Positions 52,856 to 64,000 of a DNA stretch of 64,000 nucleotides are shown here, piece after piece. A program made the translations under genes and the position numbers. Under the pieces are notes generated by a model. The model ran no database searches. It was given only the letters and a program-made list of their open reading frames with translations, and had not been told where the DNA came from. How positions within the stretch are numbered: the first letter of the stretch is position 1; each line of letters starts with the position of its first letter. The stretch is from Erigeron canadensis (taxonomy: Eukaryota > Streptophyta > Magnoliopsida > Asterales > Asteraceae): assembly GCF_010389155.1 (NCBI RefSeq), contig NC_057769.1:19034735-19098734 (forward strand), given 5' to 3'.

Positions 52856-55800
52856 CTACTTCTTCGCAGGCCTTGAGCCAGAAGGTGCTTCAGTAGCCTT
52901 TCTCTTTGGAGAATTGATCTTTCCAAATAGTCTTTCCTCCATCTCAACTTTGGCCTTCATTTCTGTTGGATCTTCAGCATCCAGGCGCCAGTTAGATGAG
53001 ACTTTGGTTTTCCTTTCAAAACGGTGATCATCTCCTTGTGCTCAGAATACCCAAACTTATGCACTGAAACCTGCTCTATTCTTCTTCTGCTCTACCTTCT
53101 CTTTTCACAACAGATTGAACAATTTTAGACCATCTTCCTTCAGAATTTGCACATCAAGGATCTTTGCAGGATGACACCTATGTTTCATATAATAATCATA
53201 CTGGTCCTTTTCATGTTATCCTTCACCTGAGCAACTTCTTTAGAGATAGGTATGAATGTAGAGAGGTAGAGTCTCGAGCATGCTTTCTTGTTGTCCTTGG
53301 GCAGTTAGTTTGGGCTTCTGAGGTGGCCTACAGATTTCCTTCTCAACCTTCAAAACACTGGTTATAATTTCTTTCTTTTGATCTCCATCCCCTTCTTCCT
53401 ATTCTTTACCAGATCTTCAATAGACAGTTTGAAAGTGAGATGGTCCAACTTTTATTCTAAGAGAGAACTTCATCCATATTCATATTCGGCCATTTCTTCC
53501 AAGGCCTTCTACACTCTTGCATCATGCTTGATCTTCTGATATCTTTCCTTAGTGAGACCAAGAGCTGCAACATCTACCAAATCAATGGTACCATTGCCAA
53601 GTGTTGGGCCTTTCCCTTCTTTAGTTTCTCTCCACATAATGAACTGGTTGGAGACTTGTCTTTGAAGGGCTTCCAACTTTTTCTGATCAGCACCCAAATC
53701 TGGCAATGGATAACCATGCTCATCAACATTTTCTCCAACAACAAACCAAAGTCCTTGGTCCCCTTTTTCTTTGGTTTCTCAACCATCTTAGCTTTGCCTT
53801 TGTCTTTCTTAGCTTGTTCAGATGATTGGGGTTCAGATTGTTTCTTCAGTTTTTCCCCCTCAGATTCAGATTGCCTCTTGGCCGCTTCAATTAATTCTTG
53901 AGAGCTGGCTAGCAAACCAATTGGCACATCACTTCCCCTTTGGGAATCTCCGCAGGCATCTTAGCATATAAATCAATGGCCTTCTGCATGCCCTGTAGAG
54001 GTTCCCAATTCTGCTGGGTAATACTATCAGAAATGCCTTTAGACATGGTGGCAAACTGAGCTCTTAATCTGAATGTAGAGTTCAGGTTCAGCTCTCATGC
54101 TCCAGGACTTCCTTCAGCAATCCCTTTTCTTCATCAGATAAAGCACCAGAGGGAGAGGAGTAACAACTTCAGGTGCTTTCTTGAGCAGGGCCAGGATTTC
54201 ATCCAGTTGCTACGACTGGTTCTGAACTTGTTGATCAAGTGTTGACACATAATTTTTTAGTTCATGAACAGCTTTGTCAACCTTGTCATTTGTTGCTTTG
54301 GAGACTTTAGAAACCATCGACCTGACCCTGTCTTCAACCTTTCTGCCACCGACACTGAAATCTGAGAAATAAGATCTTCAGAGAATATGGACTTCAGTGT
54401 CTCAGAAACTTTCCACCAACAGAGTTACCAAGTGACTTTCATCAACACTTGGCTTCTTGACCAACTCACCAACTTCTTTTCAACCGCCAAGAATGAGTTT
54501 TGTCATAAGAATCCAGGATTGCAGATTCGCAACAACTGAACTCTGCACATCCCTCTTGGTCAACTTGAAAGCTTCACCAATAGCCCTACTCAAACCATTA
54601 CATGCCGAAACCAATTCATGTAACTTCCCAACTACCAAGCTCTCATTAACTGCAACTCTTGTGAATTCAGCACCCATAGCAATCTGGGCACCTTTCAAAT
54701 CGGCCAGAGACTTGGTGTGGGCAGCCAGAGATTTAGATAAGCCCTCAACCTGAAAGAGTAGGTTTTGGACTTCAGTTTGTGACTTCTCTAGCTGAGCTTC
54801 CATGCTCAGAGGTGCAGCAGCAGACGAAGTGGAAGCTGAAGCAACAAAGGGAGTTGTTTTCATGCCTGCCAGAGTTCTTTCTAAATCCTTTCTGAGGGAC
54901 CTTCAGACTTGGTCTCAGAATCCAAATCCTTTTCTTGACCTTCTGGCAGATCATACGTCCTCCTTGGTGGAACATCATGAATTTGAGGATGAAGAAATTG
55001 AAGTGGTGGTTGAAAAAACGGCGGAGGTAACATAAGCTGGTGTTGTACCTTGTGGAAACAAAGGATGTTGATGTGAAATTGGTGGTGGTTGATAAGGTGG
55101 ATCAAGATCGATAACATTTTGTTGTTGTTGTTGTTGTTCCAAAAGAGGTGGTGACATAGGTTCGTCAACAAGGTTGAGGGTTGGCTCAGAATCCAATTGA
55201 TTCTCCCTCAATAAGTCCTCATCAAACTCAAAATCTTCGAGGTTTCCCTCAGGAAGCTCATCGTCATCCCAGATATTTACAATCTGGTCAGATATGCTCT
55301 GGTCTTGATTCCCAGAATCCAAAACAGCACCCAGTTCAGCAGCTGCTTTAGCAGGTGCGTCGTTACTGGTCAAAAGTGGAACAACTTCAGTCGATACCAT
55401 TTGTGCCTCAGTTACCCTTGTGCTGGATCCAAGAGTCTCTTCATTGGCCGCAGAAGTTGAAACCTCCATCTCTCTAGGTATCACCTGAGAAATATCAAAA
55501 GTTTGTGCATGCAAAGAGTGTAAGATTTGTGAAGTTACAGGAGTGCATGTGCAGACTCAACTTCTAATGTGTGTTGGCTGACACACCAATATCTTCACCA
55601 TCTCCTCCTAAAGAAGTTTTGGAGCTGGTTGCTTGTAAGTTTCCCATTTGACCTTCTTTGAAACCTGTTTTGAGGTCTCAGAAGGCTGAGCTTGGGTACT
55701 AGTATCCTTAGGTTGTAAGGATGGCCTAAAATGACGCAGTTTTAATAAACCCTTTGGAGATCCTGAGGAATCTTTTGGGAGATCCTCAAGTTGGTCAATG

Positions 55801-56780
55801 GAAGATGAAGGTGGCAGGGTAGAACTTGTTTGGGTTTAAACAAGTGTAACATTCTGCCCAGTGATCTTTCTGAGCCAGCCGGTCGTGCTGCGTCAGTTTT
55901 AACATTGTTACCAAGTACCTAAAGCATTGCAGGGGAAAGCTCAAGTTCGTCCTCAGACTCAGTCAGCTTGGAGAGATCTTTACAAAAGTCCGTCTGAGAG
56001 CTCTCCTGAAGGATGTCAGAATATCCTTCTCCCAGAATGGCAAGAAAACATAAACTTAAAAATCTTGGGAAGGCAATATGAATGCTCCTCTTCCCTTTCA
56101 GCTTCGTCAACAGCTGAGCAAAAAGCATCTCGGCAAAGTCTACCTTCATCCCATGCCAGAGATAGTAACCCATCTCGACTTGGATCAACGAAATCTGATC
56201 CAATCCTCCACTATTTCCTCCAAGACACTCCACAATTGTGTCCAGAAATTTCCAGTAACTCTTGAAGCCAGCAATAAAAATGTGGCCAGATGTCTTCAAG
56301 TTGCCATCATCATCAAGAATTTGGTTGTAGCCGGTACAAGCAAAACTTCTCTAAAATTAACCCCTTTTTGTCTTTTGTATATGGGGTTGGGAGGCAAATA
56401 ATTAACCGAAGTGCCTCCCGGAAACCATCAAGCGTCAATACGCACTTCATCGTACCTTCTTTAACGTGAATGCTATCGACTTCTCATCCTTAGTAACTTC
56501 TGCCGTATACCAAAATTCTAACAAATATCGATGATATGACTGCTCTGGATCAGCAGTTAGGGCGTAGGAGATGGGGCAGCGTTGAAGAAACGCGTTTATC
56601 CTGCCCATTAACCCTTCAGATTTGGCATTTAAGGCTGCCTGATAGTTGTTCATGTTGAACCGGATAGTTTGGATTCGAAATCCTTTGGCCATTGAGAACT
56701 GGGTTTACTGCAGATTTGGGTGGTGAGTATTCAAAAGCAATAAGGGTTTTGGGTTCTTTGACAGTCGATGATGTAACCAT
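52856..56780 (-). pseudogene. Element C2 extra ORF
   Basis: Same protein as the C1 extra ORF, starting at ATG 56780 and ending at TAG 52858-52856. It shares the stop at 55921-55919 (PAML then TAG), the one after NQS and the one after DARV. It also carries additional single-base losses (near 56691, 56397, 56335, 55559, 55662, 54481, 53937 and others) that shift the frame relative to C1. The clustering of losses towards 52.4 kb suggests sequencing dropouts. Confidence 0.7.
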
Positions 56781-57496
56781 TGAATATAAGATAGAATGAA
56801 AGAAAGAAGGGAGATGAATATGTGTTAAGGAAAATTAGGGTTTGAAGTTATGAAAGAAAATGAAATGAATGTTGAATGTTTGAGAGAATGAGAGAGAGAG
56901 ATATGATTAGGAGTAAATGAAAAATGAAATAAATGATGGAATGATCTTGGAAAAAGGTTTTATATTTTCAAAGGAATACAAAGGATTTTCCGCTGAAAAT
57001 ATAAAAAAAAAAAGATTTTGAAATTCAAACCCAATAAATATAATGATATTTTATTGAAAGTAATTTTGATCGAGTTTGAAGTCCAAAATAATTTTTGGTG
57101 ACACGTCCGCATTTAATGCAACAACGGCCATGACCCCACTTTTTCGAGAGAAATTCAACCATTTTTAATGCTAAAGCAATGATCATTTTTCTTTACGGCG
57201 CAAGTGGTATGACACGTCAGAAAAAGGTATCATGGAACAGTAAAAATCACGTGTCCACTTGCCAGCTAGGTATCCATTGTATAATAAAAGGTTTAGATGA
57301 ACTTCAGATTAAATAATTTAAAGTTCTGAAAAAGGTTAAGGAAATGCAATCTGAACCTTCTCATATTCTAAAAAATTCTGAAGTCCTTCAGTTTCTGAAT
57401 CATTTCAGACAAAATATTTTCTAAGGCAAAAATTCCCCCTCAGAAGAAAAATTTATTTTCTTGTAAAAACATTTTTTGTCTATTCCCCCTGAATTG

Positions 57497-60400
57497 CTAC
57501 ACAGGATTCAACATTCCCAACTCGCTGATGAGATGTTTAAAAGTTTTGACATCTAAAGGTTTTGTAAACACATCAGCTAGTTGTTTGTCAGTGGGAATGA
57601 AATGAATTTCAATATCACCTTTTAAAATATGATCACGAATAAAATGGTACCTGAGATCAATATGCTTGGTTTTAGAGTGCATGACAGGATTGTGAGAGAT
57701 TGCGATGGCATTTGTGTTATCACAGATATTGGTGTTCTTGTGTACTTGACACCATAATCAGTTAGTTGGTTCTTCATCCATAGGATTTAAGCACAACAAC
57801 TTGCTGCAGTGGATAATGAAACTGCAGTCTGTTTCTTGCTCGTCCAACTAACCAATTTGCCACCAAGGAAATGACAACCACCTGTGGTACTTTTCCTATC
57901 TATCTTACAACCTGCATGATCAGAATCTGAATAGCCCATGAGATCTAGACTTGAGCCTTTGGGATACCAAAGACCTAGTCTGGGGACACCTTTTAGGTAT
58001 CGAAATCTGGTGTGCTTCTCTAGGATCAGATTGAAATCGTGCATAAAGACATGTTGCAAACATTATGTCTGGTCTACTTGCAGTTAAGTACATTAATGAT
58101 CCCACCATGCCTCGATATTTTGTGGAATCAACAGGTTTTCCATTAGGATCTGAGTCCAAAGTTAATGGGGCAGAAATTGGAGTATCTTTAGAGGAGACAG
58201 AGTCAAATTGATATTTCTTTAAAAGATCTCTGACATATTTTTCTTGATTAATAAAAATACCATCGCTGGTTTGTTTCACTTGAAGTCCCAGAAAATATGT
58301 CAACTCACCCATCATACTCAAAAGACATTATTTTGGAAAACTTGTCACATAATTTTTCATTTGTAGAACCAAACACAATATCATCAACATATACTTGTAC
58401 AAGTAAGATATCACTTTTCTCATGTAAGATGAATAAAGTGTTATCTATTGCAGCTCTATGAAAACCATTATCTAAAAGATGTCGAGTTAGAGTATCATAC
58501 CAGGCTCTAGGTGCTTGCCTTAGACCATATAAGGCTTTGTTCAGTCTGTACACCAATGAGGTTTTTCTTTGCTCTCAAATCCTAGTGGTTGAGATACATA
58601 CACAACTTCATCTAGCTCTCCATTTAGAAAAGCACTTTTGACATCCATTTGATAGACTTTGAATTCATGATGAGCTGCGAATGCCAAGAAAATTCTGATA
58701 GCTTCAAGTCTGGCCACTGGTGCAAAAGTCTCATCAAAATCAACTCCTTCTTGTGCATAACCCTTTGCAACAAGTCTGGCCTTGTTTCTGATTACATGAT
58801 CATCTTCATCTACCTTGTTTCGAAAAACCCATCTTGTCCCAATTGGTTCTTTCTTCAGATTGGGGGGACATGGAACAAGCTCCTAAACATTGTTCCTTTC
58901 AAATTGGTTGAGCTCTTCTTGCATGGCTTCAACCCAACTTGGATCTTTTAAAGCCTCGTCAATCTTCTTCTGTTCTATCAGTGACAAGAAGCTGACATAT
59001 AAGCATTGATCGCTTGTGGCTCTTCTGGTCTGAACCCCTCTACTTGGATCGCCAATCACTTGATCAGTTGGATGTGAGCGAGTCCATTTAGAGTAATGAC
59101 CAGGATGAATAACCATATCAGTGCAAGAACTCCTTTGGCTTACTTCAGGAGATGGTTCAGAATAGACAATTTCAGTTTCACCATCTTCATCATCTTGTAA
59201 ATCACGATTTGCATCATGAAATTCTTTATTCTGAGGTAATTCAGGGGATACTGATATCTAAGGAGCAGCACGCACATCTGATCCAATAGTCAATTCAGAG
59301 GGTAGTTTGAATGTGACTGAAGGATAAAATGGAATGCTACTTTGCTGACTTGTAACTGGTTCTGAACTGGAATGATCAGAAACATGTTCAGGTAACTGAT
59401 CAGATTTGTCATTGTGATCAGATTCACCAAAACTGATAGGACCTTCTGAAGGTGGTTCAGGGATTGGTTTATTAAAGATTGTAGAATTTGATTCATCAAA
59501 GGTAACATGAATTGACTCATCAACCTTTTCAAGTCTTTTGTTATAGACTCGAAAGGCCTTGCGAATTGTTGAATAACCTAGGAAGTAACCTTCATCAGCT
59601 TTGGCATCAAATTTGCCCAATTTGCTGGAATCATTCAAAATATACTGGACATCCAAAAACATGAAAATTATCCAATATTAGGCTTTCTATTTCTGAGCAC
59701 TTCATAGGCAGTCTTCTTATGTCTTTTGACATAAATGGAACGATTCTGGGTGTAGCAAGCAGTTGCAACAGCTTCAGCCCAACATACTTCTGGCAGCTTC
59801 TATCAGCGTTCGATTCTTTCTTTCTACAACACCATTTTGCTCTGGAGTATATGCTGAGGAAAAGTTCTGAGATATGCCAGTATCAGTGCAGAAGGTTTCC
59901 AGAGTGGAATTTCTGAATTCAGTCCATTGTCGCTTTTGAGCTGACGTACTTTTCGCTTGTGCTTGAGTTCAATCTACTTGATGAGGGCAATTATTTCAGC
60001 AGCAGCTTCACTTTTGTTTCTGAGGAAGATCACCCAACAATATCTTGAATATTCATCGACTACAACCAGAGTGTACTTCTTCCCGCTCTTGTCTGAACAT
60101 TCACGGGACCAAAAAGATCCATATGAAGCATATGAAGTGGTTCAGTGATGCTGAAATTTTGCTTGGTCTTGAAGGATGCTCTCTTCTTCTTTCCCATTTC
60201 ACATCCTGGACATGGTTTGTCTTTATCAAAAGACATGGCTGGTATCCCATCAGCCAGTTGTTTTCTTGACAACTTATTAATATTTTTGAAATTGAGATGG
60301 GATAACCTTTTGTGCCACAACCAGTTGGTGTCTTCATCTGCCCTTGAGTAAAAACATTGTTCAGAAGTAGCACTATTCATATCTACAACATAAAAGTTTC

Positions 60401-61466
60401 CCTTTCTGGGTGCAATCATTACTACCTTCCAATCTCTGTTGAATATGGTGCCTTGTGAAACATCAATAAAACCTTAAAGCCATCATCACACAGTTGGCTG
60501 ACACTGATCAGGTTATATTTCAAACCATTCACATATGCAACTTTAGTGAATTTGACTTGTCCATTGTTCACAACACCATATCCCTCAGTTTGTCCATTTT
60601 CATCATTACCAAAAGTTATTGAGGGCCCCTCTTGCACCCTATATTCCTCTAGCTGGGTTTTGTGACCAGTCATGGTTCTGCCAGCAGCACTGTCAAGAAA
60701 CCAAGTGTTCTTTTTGCGGTCACTCTGCACATACACAAAGATTAGTTCTTTTTGGTAACCCATCTTTTGATGGGTTCACTGGACTTTCCCTGAACAGCCT
60801 CAGATTTCTTTGGCACATAAGGAATAGAAGGATCAAAGGGAATTTCAGTCATGATTTTAGATGACACAAAAACAGTTGGTTTGATGACTTCAGGAACCTT
60901 TTTCTTCTCAGATTTTTGCTTTTCTTGCTTGATTTTCCTTGAAAAAGGTTTTGGGTTTTGTTTGGGATTTTGGGGAGTGCTTTCAACATTTTTTAAATGT
61001 GCATTACAGCTCTGCACTTGCCTAGCCAAATTCTGAAATTGACTTTCAATCCTTAACAAAATAGACTCTGAATTAGACACCTGAGCTCTACCAGAATCTG
61101 AGGTAGAAGGCTCAGCATGGATCACATTTTCTTTCTCTGAAGGTTCTTAGGAACCTTATTTGAAGACTGAGGGGAAAACTTCTTGGGTTTGGCTTTCTTG
61201 TCTGAAGCACTGGTCTGACATGCTTCAGATTTGCCCTCAGAGTATTCCTGGTTTTGATCAGTTATCACTTTTGATTTTCCAAGATCTTTAAAAATGATCT
61301 CTGGTCTCATTTCTTTAGGAAGTGCATCCAAATCAGTTATTACAGATGCAAGATGAAGATCACCAGTGCCATAAGCGATTCTTTGATTTTCAAAAGTTTT
61401 CTTAATGGCAGCTTCAGGAAAAGGTGACTTCATCCAAGATTTAATTATTTTCTTTTCTTTTTCCAA
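57497..61466 (-). pseudogene. Element C2 pol
   Basis: Same order as C1: RNase H end (57497-57682), RNase H with STAASCCA then stop (57787-58059), RT with YVDDIVFGS and [16 protein letters not shown] (58305-58556), linker (58883-59116), integrase (59258-59662 and 60060-60419), protease with LDSAAGRTMTGH (60422-60763) and gag-pol linker (60742-61466). All stop codons noted in C1 pol are present here too. Confidence 0.8.
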
Positions 61467-61706
61467 ATAATTTTTAGTTCTTCTTTTTCCAATTCAAGTT
61501 TAGAAACCAGAGATTGATAACTTTTCAAAGCCAACTGAACGTCTTTCAGTTCTTTTAATCTGGCCTGACTGGCATTCAGTTCAGAAGAATTTATTTCAAA
61601 CATTTTTATACTTTCTGAACGCACAGTTTCAACATAAGTTATGTCAGCCTCTATAAGAATCAAAAGATCCAGTTTTTGTTATTCATCCTTCTCAAAACCA
61701 AAAGTA

Positions 61707-63121
61707 CTAACCTTCTTCTGATGATATCCACCAACGACCAGATTCAACATCAGACTTAACAACATGACTATGATCTTCACGAGCCATGAAACACATATCC
61801 TTTACTTCTTCTTCATCATCAGATGACACGTCAGAATCCTCCCATTTTTCAGTGTCTGCCACCATGCAGCTATTCTTGTTGGATTCTTCTTGAGCCATCA
61901 TCGCCATGTGGGCTTTCAGCTTTTTGTACTTGGCTTTGTACCCATCATCAGGCTTCTGAAAAATAGAATGGTTAGGGGCAGTGTGTGATGAGGAGAGTTG
62001 TGATGATCTGCATTCCTTCATAAAATGTCCTTTCTTTCCACATTTAAAACATTCTAAATTGGACTTATCGACAGTATTATTTAAAGAAAATTGTTTGCCA
62101 TTTCTCTTTGATTTAAATTTAAAACGATTAAAAGTTTTGGCAATCATGGAAACAAGGTCATCATCATCATCCTCATCACATTCATGTGATGCATATTCAG
62201 AAATTCCAACTTTCATTAACTCAGCTACCATCTTCTTCACAGAGTCGGACTGATCACTCTCAGAGGACAGTAGGGCAGCATCTTGTGGTTCAGAATAATG
62301 AACCAATGTAGAACTGGTCGAAGTATGATTCTTTGCATCTTGCTCAGCCACAGCTCTCTCAGCTTTATTCTCCTCAGTGTATTTGAAGGCACCATACAAG
62401 GAGGCCAGAGTGTGACTATGAAGGGTTTTGCGTTGTCTTAAAACCATGATCAAATTCTCCCATCTAGAAGGCAATATATCGCAAAACTTTTCAAGCAAAA
62501 TTTCTTTGTCTTTTGTAACACCAAGAGCTTTTAATTGATTGACCAAATTTGTGAATCTAAGATATGTTTCAGTTAGAGATTCATTTGGTAATGCAAAAAA
62601 TGCTTCATATTTTTTATTCAAAGAAACTTTTCTTGTGGTGATAGTTTCTTTTGTTCCTTCAAACTGTGTTATCAATTATTCCCACATTAACTTAGAATTA
62701 TCAAGTAAAACAAGAGTGGGCTTTAAACTTTCTGGGACAGCAAAGAGAATCATATTTTGTAATTTGGAATCTGGGTCAGCCAAACGATGGTCTTCCTCTG
62801 ACCAATGATCTTTCTCTTTGGGTGTTAACCTAAGGGTCCCATCTTGGTTAAAAACAACAGTTGATGCATTCATGGGAACATAAGGACCTTCTACAAGAAT
62901 GGTGGTCAAGTGTCTTTCAACTCCAGCGATGTACTTGAGCATACATGCCTTCCAAGTAATGAATGTGTCACATTTCCATTAAATTTAGGTACCGGATTGT
63001 TTGGAAAGTGAACATGAACACTGGGTTGAACTGGTGGTGTAGGTGGTGGATTTTGAGTCATATTGACATTTGGGTTAGGGTTACCATTTGGGTTTGGGTT
63101 CGGTTGTTCGGTTCCAGACAT
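61707..63121 (-). pseudogene. Element C2 Gag
   Basis: N-terminus MSGTEQPNPNPNGNPNPNVN (63121). The segment MLKYIAGVERHLTTILVEGP ends KLMWE before a TAA at 62678-62676. The frame then stays open for 322 aa from ITQFEGTKETITTRKVSL, with QRKTLHSHTLASLYGAFKY, the knuckle CFKCGKKGHFMKEC and the acidic DSDVSSDDEEEVKD. This copy is less broken than C1 Gag. The TAA replaces a codon between Glu and Leu and is shared with C1. Confidence 0.8.
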
Positions 63122-63183
63122 CTTGTAGGATCAAAACAGGTATAACAAGTTAATGATTCAACCTGGGAGGCTCTGATACCAAA

Positions 63184-64000
63184 TGTGAGTCCACCTTCAC
63201 AATATGTATAAAGAGAACAAGATATAACAAGATATAAAATGGGTTAGTAATAAACACAAGTATATCAAGTAACCCAACTGGCAAGTGGTTCGAATCTAGA
63301 TAACGACTAGTTAAGTACCACGATCCAGATATGGATATGAACAATAAAGAACAAGTGCTTGAAACTATATAAATAATAAGTATATTCAAGTATTATGGCA
63401 ATGAGTCGAGATGTATTTTTCAATGTATTTTATTTATTTCTATAAACAAAATACAAGAGTTGTTGCGGAACAAAGATAATCACACTTGTGAAAATATCTA
63501 AACAACCCTAGAAATATAAATGATCTATGCGACAAGGAATTACTCGTAAGAATACTTAGAGTAATATCACACGTTGCAATTGCCAAAGTTCCAAGCATTT
63601 TTGCAAGTGTGAGAAGTCTTATATTTATAGGCAAACATGTCTTGATGACATGACAATATGCCGTACAAATATGGTTGGATGCATTTATGAATTTGTGGGA
63701 CAAATCCATAACATGCTTGTTTAAGGTAAAGTATGTAAGTTTCTTTGATGTGACTTGACATACTTTATTCCCAACCTTTTGCTAAAACTTTCCCAATCCC
63801 AGGTATAGTAATTAACCGGGTAAAGGTAGTTAAAGCTGCAAAAAGACTTTCCTCGTAATCAGTGAAAAAGTGTTGTAAGTACTTTTTCACTGAGCCTCTT
63901 CAGATTCAACTTCAGGTAAGATCTTCTCTGAGCTCTGCTTCTGAGATGATCTTCTTCTTCAGTCTTCAGTCTTTGACTTCAGTCTGAACATCTTCAGTGT
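63184..64000 (-). repeat. Element C LTR 3 (partial, cut by window end)
   Basis: Begins TGTGAGTCC after the PBS complement; TATAAATA at 63629-63622. The end of the LTR and any target duplication lie outside the window. Confidence 0.9.

Larger units (their letters stand above)
51790..64000 (-). mobile_element. Element C2: second head-to-tail copy of element C, truncated by window end
   Basis: Internal sequence 52563-63183 is nearly identical to C1 (41134-51789), in the same order and orientation, with shared stops in pol and the extra ORF. LTR 3 starts at 63184 and runs off the window. C2 has many single-base losses between 52.4 and about 57 kb relative to C1 and few later on. C2 may be a genuine tandem or an assembly duplicate. 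Confidence 0.75.

Overview
The window looks like repeat-dense, AT-rich nuclear DNA of a flowering plant. It has plant LTR retrotransposons primed by initiator tRNA-Met, introns with GT..AG borders, a CACTA-type transposon and MITE-like elements. The style of the retroelement proteins and of the Ulp1-like genes resembles what I know from Asteraceae, but the family is an inference. I see no bacterial or organellar signature, no rRNA or tRNA gene and no CRISPR array. Layout: 1-3.9 kb is AT-rich intergenic DNA with a CACTA-like element (1189-2013, TSD aca) and a MITE-like element with 28-bp perfect terminal inverted repeats (3474-3648). At 3980-8917 (+) lies a decayed Ulp1/C48-like cysteine protease gene, broken by frameshifts and by a perfect solo LTR (7119-8755, TSD ctatc). 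Facing it tail to tail is a second Ulp1-like gene on the minus strand, running from 39943 down to 9770. That gene is cut in two by a 25-kb nested insertion at 10792-35779. The outer element, G, is a Ty3/gypsy chromovirus-like retrotransposon on the minus strand with 2.9-kb LTRs (TSD ccttt). Its left LTR was later hit by two Ty1/copia (Sirevirus-like) elements without pol: A (10865-14418, minus, TSD gatac) and B (16908-26788, plus, TSD agtcg). Removing all three restores an open reading frame across the Ulp1 target site between its catalytic His/Asp segment and its catalytic Cys segment. From 40200 to the window end lies a third Ty1/copia-type element, C (minus strand), with gag, pol and a large extra (envelope-position) ORF. 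It appears twice in head-to-tail order (C1 40200-52562, C2 51790->64000) around a scaffold gap of exactly 100 N. The copies share internal sequence and stop codons, and single-base losses concentrate beside the gap, so a false duplication from unmerged contig ends or haplotypes is a serious alternative to a true tandem. The genes do not form an operon. The functional logic is that of transposon layers: self-encoded gag, protease, integrase, RT and RNase H move each element, and the host-like Ulp1 genes are the substrate being dissected. The most unusual sequence structure is in element B, where clusters of the palindrome AAAACGATCT...AGATCGTTTT lie just upstream of both the gag-like and the envelope-position ORF. 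Element A carries an analogous ACCGGT-centred cluster, and the LTR of G a TTCGGAT cluster.
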